Shown: positions 43,476-51,479 of the stretch, in pieces
Layout of the letters: every line of letters starts with the position of its first letter
How positions within the stretch are numbered: the first letter of the stretch is position 1
NCBI GenBank assembly: GCA_964420285.1
Contig: CAYQTE010000020.1
Coordinates: forward strand, 11,975-75,974
Direction of reading: 5' to 3'
Length of the DNA: 64,000 nt
Origin: CAYQTE01 sp964420285
GTDB taxonomy: Bacteria; Planctomycetota; Phycisphaerae; Tepidisphaerales; Tepidisphaeraceae
Notes under the pieces: model-generated
Seen by the model: only the letters and a program-made list of their open reading frames with translations
Told to the model about the DNA's origin: nothing
The model's database searches: none
Position numbers and translations under genes: made by a program

Positions 43476-45512
43476 ATGGACAACGCCCAGACCCAATCTC
43501 TGTTTGCAGTCGCCACCGAGCATCACCGCGCCAACCGATTGACCGAAGCGCGGGCGGGCTATGAGAAGATTCTTGTCCTCGATCCGGCCCATGCCGATGC
43601 GCTTCATCTGCTGGGCGTTGTGCTCCACCAATCCGGGCAGGACAGCGATAAGGCGATCGAACTGGTGCGACGGGCGATCGCGCTGAATCCGTCGGCGCCG
43701 GAATATCACGCCAATCTGGGATTGATCTATTCCGATCGCCGCCAGTGGAAGGAAGCGGCCGGGGCTTTTGGGCAATCCGTCGCGCTGCGGCCGCGATTTG
43801 CTCCGGTTCTGAATTACCTGGGCAATGCGCTGCGCGAGATGGGACAACTGGAAGCGGCCGTCGCCGCATATCGGCGGGCGGTCGAGGCCAAGAGCGATTT
43901 CTTTGTCGCATTCAATAACCTGGGAAACGTCTTGCGCGAGCTGAATCGCCCGCGCGAAGCGGCCGACGCCTGTCGTCGGGCCATCGCCTTGAAGCCCGAC
44001 TTCGCGGCCGCACACAACAACCTGGGCAATGCGCTCAACAAACAGGATCGGGTTGAAGAAGCCATCGCGGAATACCGCATGGCACTGTCGCTCGATCCAC
44101 AATATGCCGAGTCACGCAGCAACCTGGGCAATGCGCTGAAGGATGTCGGCCGGCTCGACGAAGCGATTGCGGCTTATCGCGAGGCGCTGGCGCTCAATCC
44201 CAACCTGGCCAAATGCCACGCCAATCTGCTTTACGATCTTCACTATCGCGATGAATTTGATCCGCTGGAAACGCTGGCGGAAAGCCGGCGGTGGGCCGGG
44301 CGGTTTGCCGATCCGTTATCATCCCATGTCCGCGCACACACCAACCAACGCGATCCGGATCGCCGGCTGAAGATCGGTTATGTCTCAGCGGATTTCTGCC
44401 AGCATTCGGTTGGTTCGTTCCTGCTGCCGCTCTTGAAATGTCACGATCACCAGCGGTTTGAGATCATCTGCTATTCGAATCTGCGCGCCCCCGATCGCAT
44501 TACGGCAATTATGCGTCAGACAGCCGATGCTTGGCGCGATATTCTCGGCATGCCCGACGATCGCGCGGCGGAATTGATCCGCCAGGACGGCATCGACATC
44601 CTGGTGGACCTGGGCGGCCACACGGCGCAGAGCCGGCTGCCTCTCTTTGCACTCCGGCCGGCGCCGATTCAAATGACGTACCTTGGTTATCCGGGCACAA
44701 CCGGCGTGGCCGCGATTGATTACCGGCTGACCGATGCTCTGGCCGATCCGCCCGGCATGACCGAGAGCCATTTCAGTGAGACGTTGCTTCGCCTGCCGCG
44801 CAGCAATTGGTGTTACGCGCCGCTGGTCGATGCCCCGCCGGTCGGTCCCGTGCCCTCCTTGGCGGCGGCCGAGCAGAACCAATCGCCGCGCCCAGTCTGC
44901 TTCGGCTCGCTGAATAATTTCGCGAAGGTTAGCAAAGCCACGTTCCAATCATGGGCCACGCTGCTTTGCGCCATCCCCAATTCGCGGCTGTTGCTCAAAG
45001 CCAAGGCATTGGCCGGTGAAAGCGTTCGCCGAGAGGTCGTGGGACGTTTTGCCGACCTTGGCGTCGCGCCCGGCCGGCTGGACCTCCGCGGCCGGTTGCT
45101 CAATCCCATCGAGCACCTGGCCACGTACGGAGAAATCGACATCGCTTTGGATACGTTTCCGTATCACGGAACGACGACGACGTGCGAGGCGCTGTGGATG
45201 GGCGTGCCGGTCGTGACCCTTGCCGGCAAATCCCACGTCTGCCGCGTCGGCGTGAGCCTGCTGAGCAGCGTCGGCCTTGCGGACCTGATCGCGCAAACGC
45301 CCGAGCAATACATCGAGATCGCCGCCCGGCTGGCGAGCGATCTGCCAAGACTATCAGAAATCCGCGCCGGCCTGCGGGCAAGAATGTCCGCCTCGCCGCT
45401 GATGGACGCTCCGTCCTTTGCACGGGACGTTGAAGCGGCTTATCGCGCCGTCTGGAAAAAATGGTGCGCCGACGAATCGGGCACCAATCCGCCGGTTACG
45501 GCACCACGATAA
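43476..45512 (+). CDS. TPR protein with O-GlcNAc-transferase-like catalytic domain
   Basis: A 678-residue protein. Residues 1-250 are about seven TPR units (for example AEYHANLGLIYSDRRQWKEAAGAF, seen as ANLGLIYSDRRQWKEAA, and NNLGNALNKQDRVEEAIAEY). Residues 290-660 match the SPINDLY/OGT glycosyltransferase domain (GT41): RLKIGYVSADFCQHSVG, PAPIQMTYLGYPGTTG and DTFPYHGTTTTCEALWMGVPVV. It may add a sugar to Ser/Thr of target proteins or to an outer structure. The 3' end overlaps the convergent PIN gene by 17 bp. Confidence 0.88.
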   Translation: MDNAQTQSLFAVATEHHRANRLTEARAGYEKILVLDPAHADALHLLGVVLHQSGQDSDKAIELVRRAIALNPSAPEYHANLGLIYSDRRQWKEAAGAFGQSVALRPRFAPVLNYLGNALREMGQLEAAVAAYRRAVEAKSDFFVAFNNLGNVLRELNRPREAADACRRAIALKPDFAAAHNNLGNALNKQDRVEEAIAEYRMALSLDPQYAESRSNLGNALKDVGRLDEAIAAYREALALNPNLAKCHANLLYDLHYRDEFDPLETLAESRRWAGRFADPLSSHVRAHTNQRDPDRRLKIGYVSADFCQHSVGSFLLPLLKCHDHQRFEIICYSNLRAPDRITAIMRQTADAWRDILGMPDDRAAELIRQDGIDILVDLGGHTAQSRLPLFALRPAPIQMTYLGYPGTTGVAAIDYRLTDALADPPGMTESHFSETLLRLPRSNWCYAPLVDAPPVGPVPSLAAAEQNQSPRPVCFGSLNNFAKVSKATFQSWATLLCAIPNSRLLLKAKALAGESVRREVVGRFADLGVAPGRLDLRGRLLNPIEHLATYGEIDIALDTFPYHGTTTTCEALWMGVPVVTLAGKSHVCRVGVSLLSSVGLADLIAQTPEQYIEIAARLASDLPRLSEIRAGLRARMSASPLMDAPSFARDVEAAYRAVWKKWCADESGTNPPVTAPR

Positions 45513-45891
45513 CGGATCCAAATTGGCGGAAGTGACGGTCAAACGAAAACGCATGGGCGATATGCAGGCGATCCATGACGACAAGGCTGGTGCAATCCGT
45601 GAAGCTCCAACCTTTGTCCTGAAACCGACGGAAAGTCCGCCATGCCTGCTGAATGTCGTCATCCGTCACGAGCACAACCTCGGCCAACTCGCCGGCAAAC
45701 AACATCTCACCAACTTGCAATGCCCGCGCCAAATGCCCCCGCATCTTGAGCAGCGTCAGCGTCTCATCAAGCACATAATCGGTCGTCACTAAGGGCGCGA
45801 CGTTACCCTCAAGCCATCCGTTCGCAGCTTGATGGTTGACATCGTTGGGAACGGCGCTGGCGTACCATGCGCCGGTATCGACGAAAATCAT
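45496..45891 (-). CDS. PIN-domain RNase toxin, VapC-like
   Basis: A 131-residue PIN protein. Acidic sites are D5 in IFVDTGAWYA, the D/E pair in TTDYVLDETLTLLKMRG, D in SFTDCTSLVVMDRL and D in HAFSFDRHFRQFG, the full set for metal-dependent RNA cutting. It overlaps its antitoxin gene as ATGA. This is the group usually paired with DUF104 antitoxins. Confidence 0.85.
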   Translation of the reverse strand: MIFVDTGAWYASAVPNDVNHQAANGWLEGNVAPLVTTDYVLDETLTLLKMRGHLARALQVGEMLFAGELAEVVLVTDDDIQQAWRTFRRFQDKGWSFTDCTSLVVMDRLHIAHAFSFDRHFRQFGSVIVVP

Positions 45892-46127
45892 GGTTGGGAT
45901 TCCCCGCCGTAGAGAATCCGGTCGTGATCCACGCTGGTGGTTTCCGGCTCTTCACCGCGGGAAGGCTGACCCGCGATCTGAGCCAGCCGGGCCGCGACGA
46001 CCTTTGGATCGCGCGGGCGTGCCGATTGCGGAACAAGGACGGTCACGCGCGTCCCCTCCGTCAGAGCGACCTTCTCTGTGGGACGGAAGAACCCGCCCTC
46101 ATAGACGGCTTCGATGCGGCTTGTCAC
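45888..46127 (-). CDS. DUF104/AF2212-like antitoxin
   Basis: A 79-residue protein. The start MTSRIEAVYEGGFFRPTEKV is the family N-terminus (IEAVYENGVFRP style). GTG 46127 lies 5 bases after a perfect GGAGG; the upstream ATG 46139 contains that ribosome site and is less likely. The C-terminal part binds the PIN partner. Expected to repress the module's own promoter at 46161. Confidence 0.75.
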   Translation of the reverse strand: MTSRIEAVYEGGFFRPTEKVALTEGTRVTVLVPQSARPRDPKVVAARLAQIAGQPSRGEEPETTSVDHDRILYGGESQP

Positions 46128-46144
46128 TTGCACCTCCATGAGAA

Positions 46145-46450
46145 TCAACTCGATAGACTCATTATAGCATACGCGCGATTGCCGGGCCTATTCCCCGCCT
46201 TCTGCGCGTAACTCGATCCCGCCCCGGTTCCGGCGGCGCGGATGGCTTGGCGCTCCCCGGCCGCCCGCGATTCATAGCCGCTGACCATGTACGCGGCAAT
46301 CGGGTCGGGGTCGATGTTGTGACGCTTGTGCCATTGGATCATGGCTTCGATCCTGGGATTGAGGTTGTGGATCTGGTCGATCATGTTCGCGGTCCATGGC
46401 GTCCTCCATTTCGGGAATCCAAGCATTGCGGGCGTGGCGAAAAAATGCAT
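46145..46450 (-). CDS. Possible small gene upstream of the DUF104/PIN module
   Basis: About 101 codons with coding-like third-position GC over the stretch IDQIHNLNPRIEAMIQWHKRHNIDPDP to YESRAAGER (seen as NPRIEAMIQWHKRHNIDP). It has no recognised family. The start could be ATG 46450 or ATG 46384; a GGAGG stands 18 bases before the second, in another frame, so a frameshift is possible. It lies in the 46128-46646 gap, which otherwise holds only promoters. Confidence 0.35.
   Translation of the reverse strand: MHFFATPAMLGFPKWRTPWTANMIDQIHNLNPRIEAMIQWHKRHNIDPDPIAAYMVSGYESRAAGERQAIRAAGTGAGSSYAQKAGNRPGNRAYAIMSLSS
46161..46169 (-). promoter_or_regulatory. Extended -10 promoter of the DUF104/PIN module
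   Basis: On the minus strand the sequence TGCTATAAT has a perfect -10 hexamer preceded by the extended TGn. The start near 46154 leaves 27 bases to the GTG at 46127. Confidence 0.5.
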
Positions 46451-46576
46451 TAGCCCGGCTTGCTGGGCCCCACTGCTTGTTCGTCGGCCCCGGCGGGAAG
46501 CGATGGGAGGCACCCCCGCACCTCGCGTCAATGCCCCTTATTTTCGCCGCAGGCCAACAGCGGCCGCGGAAAAAAA

Positions 46577-46582
46577 TATAAT
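46577..46582 (+). promoter_or_regulatory. TATAAT box upstream of the beta-propeller-like gene
   Basis: A perfect TATAAT lies in an A-rich patch and would place the transcript start near 46589, 58 bases before the ATG at 46647. No -35 match at 16-18 bases is evident. Confidence 0.4.
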
Positions 46583-46646
46583 AAACCGGCGGACGTTATC
46601 ATTACAGCGGGTCGTAGGGCGGCGAGCGAGGAAAGGACGGCCGGTT

Positions 46647-48296
46647 ATGCGCATGAGCCTGTTGAATCGCGCGAAGATGAGAGGGGCAATGCTCCTGTTG
46701 GCGGGGTTGGCCGGCGGGGATTGGGTGATGCGGGAGCTCGGCGCGGAAGCCGATGTCGCTCCGCCGCAGCCGCACGACATCCGGACGGTAGACGATCTCG
46801 GCCCGATGCCGGATGCCAAGCACATCGCGTATGTGGCGATGTCGCCGGACTGCCACAACATCGCGATGGCCGTGCGGGTCGGCGATGCGTATCAACTTCT
46901 GGTGAATGGCAAAAACACGGCCAGCGGCGGCTCGATTCCGTATATCACTTACAGCCCCGATTCGCGGCGGATGCTCTGTATCGTCTCGACCGGCCAGAAG
47001 GCCGCCCTGTCCGTCGATGGGCTGGTGGGCACGCCGTTTGATGAGATTGCCGACCAGCGATTCAGCCCCGATAGCAAGCATGTCTATTATTCGGCGCGCC
47101 GGGGAGCGGATTGGTTCGCCGTGCTCGACGGCAAGGAGTCAGCGGCAGGCGGGAGCCGACCGACGCAGGTAACCTTCAGTGCCGACGGCGAACACTTCGC
47201 CTACATTGCCAAGTCCGGCGACGCTCAAAAGGTCGTCGTGGACGGCCGGGGCGGCGAACCCTATCGTGCGGTAAACGATCTGAAACTCAGTTCTCAAGGT
47301 GACCACGTCGCTTATGCGGCGAATACCACCCCGAATGCATGGGCGGCGATAGTGGACGGGAAGCAGAGCGGCGACGCCTATCAAGCGGGCGTTGACAGGA
47401 TCAATTTCAGCTTGGACGGGAAACGCTGCGCGTTCGTCGGCTGCATGAGCCCTTTGACCGTTAGCGAGCAATACGAGGTTGTCGTGGATGGCAAGGCGAT
47501 TGGTAAGTATCACGACGTGACGAGCGGTCCCATTTTTGCGCCGGACGGCGCTCACGTTCATTATGGCGCATCCCGAGTCATGGGGCCGCTGTACGACTCC
47601 CGCGGGATTTACAACCCGCATTTCCAATCGTCGGAGTATAGGGACGGCAAGGTGAAGGAGGAAACTGGCTACGGCATGGCTCAGATGATCTATTCTGCTG
47701 ACGGGAACCACGTGGTTCGTTACTGGACCGAGTATGCGTCCTCTGGTGATGCCTTTGTCCCAGCCCGCATGCCGGTTGTGGACGTGGATGATGAGGATCA
47801 GAGGTTGAATTTGCAGCCATTGAATCTGACAGTGACAATGAGACAATACAGCAGCAAGATCGCATCCATCGCATCCAACTACAATTTCGGTGGAGGATAC
47901 TGCATGCACGTCAACGGAAGAGACCAGGATCGCACGCAGATTGGGCCGCCGCATACGCGGCTTGGGCCGCCGTTATTCAGTCCGGACAGCTGCCAACTGG
48001 CCTATGCCGCTCAGGATGATCCAAATACGGACTGGTTTGTGGTCCTCGATCAGGCCGAGGATACGCGGGCGCTGATCTACCCGACGGTCGATGTTGGCAA
48101 GGATGGGAAATGGAACCCAATCACGCAATTCGTAAACCAGACGAGCATTGACAACGGTTGTTCCTATCCGGGCCAGCTCCCCTATCACTTCGACGCCGAC
48201 GGCACGCTGGTCTATTTCCGCGTGAGCGACGGCCATCTCTACCGCGTTCACTGGAAGCCGGAGGATGCGACCACGGCCCCGGCGACCCGGCCGTGA
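46647..48296 (+). CDS. Exported beta-propeller-like protein
   Basis: A 549-residue protein with a signal peptide and repeated strands of the form PDSRRMLCIVS, SPDSKHVYYSARRG, SADGEHFAYIAKSGD, SSQGDHVAYAANTT and SPDSCQLAYAAQ, roughly every 40-50 residues. Each is followed by a phrase such as VVDGKxx or VLDGKxx. This is a WD40/TolB-like propeller made of at least five blades. Many planctomycetes encode long families of these with unknown ligands. ATG 46647 is used; a weak GGACGG stands before it. Confidence 0.7.
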   Translation: MRMSLLNRAKMRGAMLLLAGLAGGDWVMRELGAEADVAPPQPHDIRTVDDLGPMPDAKHIAYVAMSPDCHNIAMAVRVGDAYQLLVNGKNTASGGSIPYITYSPDSRRMLCIVSTGQKAALSVDGLVGTPFDEIADQRFSPDSKHVYYSARRGADWFAVLDGKESAAGGSRPTQVTFSADGEHFAYIAKSGDAQKVVVDGRGGEPYRAVNDLKLSSQGDHVAYAANTTPNAWAAIVDGKQSGDAYQAGVDRINFSLDGKRCAFVGCMSPLTVSEQYEVVVDGKAIGKYHDVTSGPIFAPDGAHVHYGASRVMGPLYDSRGIYNPHFQSSEYRDGKVKEETGYGMAQMIYSADGNHVVRYWTEYASSGDAFVPARMPVVDVDDEDQRLNLQPLNLTVTMRQYSSKIASIASNYNFGGGYCMHVNGRDQDRTQIGPPHTRLGPPLFSPDSCQLAYAAQDDPNTDWFVVLDQAEDTRALIYPTVDVGKDGKWNPITQFVNQTSIDNGCSYPGQLPYHFDADGTLVYFRVSDGHLYRVHWKPEDATTAPATRP

Positions 48297-48304
48297 TTTA
48301 TAGT

Positions 48305-48323
48305 TGGTGGGCATTGCCCACCA
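48305..48323. terminator. Compact hairpin after the beta-propeller gene
   Basis: TGGTGGGC, ATT loop, GCCCACCA: an 8-bp perfect stem 8 bases after the stop at 48296. No T-tract follows. The same TGGTGGGCA motif is a common intergenic repeat in some planctomycetes, so it may be a mobile palindrome instead of a terminator. Confidence 0.45.
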
Positions 48324-48488
48324 CTCATCTTGGCGTTCATGGCGCACATGGCGGCCTAATCGCATTTATCGGACCTGCCGTCGCCCGCCGCCTCCCGCTG
48401 GCGCTGGCATTTCTCCCGATGGACCCGAAGCGGTTTTGATGTACATTGACTGCGGACCGGCGGGTGTTGCGGCCGGGCGGGTTTTTGT

Positions 48489-50117
48489 ATGGCCAGACTT
48501 TTGCTCCTGGTTGTTTTTTTCGTCTGGATGGCCTGGGGCGAGAGCATGCCGGCAGCGGCGCTGGTATCGCCGGCGGCCGGGGCGGCGTTGTTGCTGGGCG
48601 GGCTGGCGGCGATCACGGTTTTCATGGGAATCTGGGGACAACGCATGGCTGGCCGGGTATCCGGCGGCGGCGAGCGCGAGATGGGGCGGTTTCATCTGGG
48701 CCTGGATATCGCCCGCATCGCGATATGTATCTGGTACGCGGCCGGGGTGATGGCGCTGGGCTGGCCGAGGATTGTCGCTGCGGCCGTGGGGCCGGTTGAT
48801 CGGTGGGGGATTCACCTGCCCAGTTTGATCCTTGGGACGGCGCCGGCGATGTTGGCATGGATGGGGCTCTGGTGGGCGCAATATCCGGTCGATCACAATT
48901 TGCGCGAGCGGGATTTGGACGCCAGACTATCCCAGGCGGGTTCAGGCCCGATTGCCCGGCCGGGGCCGTCGTTAGGCGACTACTTCCAACTTCAACTGCG
49001 CATGCAGATTCTGATGACGGTGGCGCCGCTGCTGCTCATGCTGCTGATTCACGATCTGGTCGCACTGGCGGTTCACGGACTGCCGATTCGCGTGAACGGC
49101 GATGGGTTGGAACTGGGATCGTCGCTGGCATCTGTCGCGGCCGTGCTGATTTGGGGGCCGGAGATACTGCGTCGCGTGGTGAAGACCCGGCCGTTGGCGG
49201 ACGGGCCGCTGCGTCAGCGGCTGGCGGGTATGGCCGGGCGTTGCGGGATCGGTTATCGCGATATTCTGCTATGGGACACCGGCTCACAGGTGGCCAACGC
49301 GATGGTGATGGGTCTGCGTGCCAATCTGCGTTACGTGATCATCTCCGATCTGCTCATCGAGACGCTGTCGGATCAGCAGATTGAGGCAGTTTTCGCGCAC
49401 GAGCTGGGACACGTGCGGCATCGGCACATCCCGCGTCTGGCGATGTTCATGGGGATGCTGATGCTCATCATGATGGGGCCGGCCACGACGCTGCACAACG
49501 TGCTGGCGCGAGGCGGCATGCCGGACAACTGGGCGGTGGACCTGGCGCAATGGCTGGTGTTCGGCGGGGCGTTTTTCGCGACGTTCGGATATGTGCTGCG
49601 GCATTTCGAGCGACAGGCGGACTTGTTTGCGGCGCGGGCACTCCTCAGCCGCCAGGTCGTCGTTGCGGCCCCGGCCACATACTTGCCGTCGCGGGCATCG
49701 CGCGGGGCTGAAGCGGGAATGCCGCTGGCGGCACTGGCGGCCGCCTTGTCGGAATCGCCGCTAAGTTTCCCGGCCCCAGCGATGGCGCTGGCCGATTCCG
49801 GGCGTGCGGTATTCAGCGAATCATTGAAGAACGTCGATTTGTTTCCAACAGGTGGCGGGACAATTACGCAAACCGGGGCTGCCATCATGTCCAGCGCCCT
49901 TCGCCGCACGGCGATGGTCAATAACATGCCGATATGTGCGCGAAGCTGGTGTCACGGCAGTATCGCAACGAGAATCGCGTTCTTGAGCCGAACCGACAGA
50001 GATAGCCGTGCCGCTGCCGGCTTTGATCGCGCAATGACCCATCTTAACGCCGTGCTCTTGGCGACCGGCATCGCCGCCGCCGTCTGGACGGCCGCATTGG
50101 TCATTATCGGCGGCTAA
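48489..50117 (+). CDS. M48-family membrane metallopeptidase
   Basis: A 542-residue inner-membrane protease. The zinc site HELGH is at residue 304 within FAHELGHVRHRH; the third ligand is Glu 374 in FERQADLFAAR. About six membrane helices surround the site (two before it near 1-50 and 70-95, others near 165-185 and 320-360). Related to HtpX/Ste24. The segment after residue 400 is Ala/Ser-rich and not conserved. It may clear damaged membrane proteins. No obvious partner. Confidence 0.85.
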   Translation: MARLLLLVVFFVWMAWGESMPAAALVSPAAGAALLLGGLAAITVFMGIWGQRMAGRVSGGGEREMGRFHLGLDIARIAICIWYAAGVMALGWPRIVAAAVGPVDRWGIHLPSLILGTAPAMLAWMGLWWAQYPVDHNLRERDLDARLSQAGSGPIARPGPSLGDYFQLQLRMQILMTVAPLLLMLLIHDLVALAVHGLPIRVNGDGLELGSSLASVAAVLIWGPEILRRVVKTRPLADGPLRQRLAGMAGRCGIGYRDILLWDTGSQVANAMVMGLRANLRYVIISDLLIETLSDQQIEAVFAHELGHVRHRHIPRLAMFMGMLMLIMMGPATTLHNVLARGGMPDNWAVDLAQWLVFGGAFFATFGYVLRHFERQADLFAARALLSRQVVVAAPATYLPSRASRGAEAGMPLAALAAALSESPLSFPAPAMALADSGRAVFSESLKNVDLFPTGGGTITQTGAAIMSSALRRTAMVNNMPICARSWCHGSIATRIAFLSRTDRDSRAAAGFDRAMTHLNAVLLATGIAAAVWTAALVIIGG

Positions 50118-50147
50118 GAGGGTGGCGGGCACGTCTTTCCACATTAT

Positions 50148-50176
50148 GTTGTGGAAATTTCCTATTATTTCACAAC
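50148..50176. promoter_or_regulatory. Inverted repeat upstream of the bactofilin
   Basis: GTTGTGGAAAT and ATTTCACAAC mirror each other across 8 bases with one base missing on the right. A TATAAT follows at 50195-50200, 64 bases before the ATG at 50264. It may be a protein-binding site. Confidence 0.35.
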
Positions 50177-50263
50177 TTATTGGGCCAACTTCGGTATAAT
50201 GCCCCGATTGTCGCGGGTTGGAGCCCGTGAGATGCCAAGTCCAATTCGGTTGGGAGTATTTTC

Positions 50264-50680
50264 ATGGCAGAAGCTGGAAATCAGGAATTTCCGACCATCC
50301 TGGGGCCGGATGCCTCCTTCAATGGTCAATTGACGTTCGAAAAGGGAATGCGCCTGCAAGGCAAGTTCGAGGGCAAAATCACCACGCCCGGTCGTCTGCA
50401 CATTGCCAAGGAGGCCAAGATGCACGCCGAGGTCGAGGCTGGCGCGATCATTGTCGAGGGCGATGTCCACGGCAATCTGACGGCCAGCGATCGGATCGAA
50501 CTCAAGCAGACCGCCCATTATGAGGGCGACCTTCGCACCACCAAGCTGGTTGTCGATGAGGGCGCCGTCTTCTCCGGACAGGTTTCGGTTGGACCCGACG
50601 CGATCAAGAACAAAGCCAACGTTCGCCCGACCGGTGCCGCAGGCGGAATTCCGGCCAGCCAACCGGCGACGGTCCGATAA
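50264..50680 (+). CDS. Bactofilin
   Basis: A 138-residue polymer-forming cytoskeletal protein. It has the bactofilin beta-helix pattern of short rungs: FNGQLTFEKGMRLQGKFEGKI, then HAEVEAGAIIVEGDVHGNLT and VVDEGAVFSGQVSVG. Bactofilins form filaments that anchor envelope enzymes. The disordered tail ends with PASQPATVR. A second, zinc-ribbon-bearing bactofilin lies 158 bp downstream on the same strand. Confidence 0.85.
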   Translation: MAEAGNQEFPTILGPDASFNGQLTFEKGMRLQGKFEGKITTPGRLHIAKEAKMHAEVEAGAIIVEGDVHGNLTASDRIELKQTAHYEGDLRTTKLVVDEGAVFSGQVSVGPDAIKNKANVRPTGAAGGIPASQPATVR

Positions 50681-50838
50681 TAACCATGATGATGCGCCGA
50701 TACGGCCGTTGTCGTGGAAATATGGGGTTTCTTGTGCCGCGTCAATCCGCGTCACCGGGCGGCGGAACGGGTGATGGCTAGGAGTTCGAAGTCGGGCCCG
50801 CCGGTTTCTATTATGATGCTGGTCGTCTGTTTTCGACC

Positions 50839-51270
50839 ATGAGTACGCCTCCAACCAATCTTCCTCCCGGCGATGACCGCATTATGGTCGTCTGTCTGCA
50901 CTGCGAAAAGCCGCAGCCGGTCTCGAAACACGCGATTTCGTTGACGTGCAAGTTCTGTGGCAAGTCGTTGCGGATCGAGGATATCCGGGTTAAGGACTAC
51001 CACGCCCGCCGGACCATCGAGACCGTCGGCGTCATCACCATCGAAAAGAAAGGCCAGGTTCTCAGCGAGACGATCCAATGCGGCGGGCTGGTGGTACGGG
51101 GGAAGCTGAAGGGGGAAATCATCTGCCGTGGCCCCGTTCTCGTGGGCCCGGAGGCCGAAATCCGCGGCAATGTCACCGCCCCGCGACTGGCCGTCGGGGC
51201 GGGGGCGGTTCTGGAAGGCCGTTACAGGATCGGCCTGCCCGCCAAGCAGGCCCGTCCGGAAGGAGCTTGA
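50839..51270 (+). CDS. Bactofilin-like protein with an N-terminal zinc ribbon
   Basis: A 143-residue protein. Residues 1-15 are a Pro-rich lead; Cys 19, 22, 37 and 40 form a two-pair zinc ribbon (CLHC ... CKFC). Residues about 65-130 resemble the bactofilin beta-helix: CGGLVVRGKLKGEIICRGPVLVG and then APRLAVGAGAVLEGRY. The ribbon would be unusual for a bactofilin and could dock a nucleic acid or protein. It lies 158 bp after the plain bactofilin gene. Confidence 0.75.
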   Translation: MSTPPTNLPPGDDRIMVVCLHCEKPQPVSKHAISLTCKFCGKSLRIEDIRVKDYHARRTIETVGVITIEKKGQVLSETIQCGGLVVRGKLKGEIICRGPVLVGPEAEIRGNVTAPRLAVGAGAVLEGRYRIGLPAKQARPEGA

Positions 51271-51479
51271 TTGTTGGGTGCATAATCTGTTTTAATGCGT
51301 CGTAACCTTTGACGCGGCCGGTTGTCGATATAAGCTAGCCGCAACGCGATGGCACGACTATTACGCCCTCGCGTACGGCGGTCGTTAACGCGGAAATTGG
51401 ACACCTTGTCCCCGCGGCCGCCAGGCCCTGATATGTGTTGATGGGCCAAATTGACCTTTTGGAGGAAACCGTCACTTTT

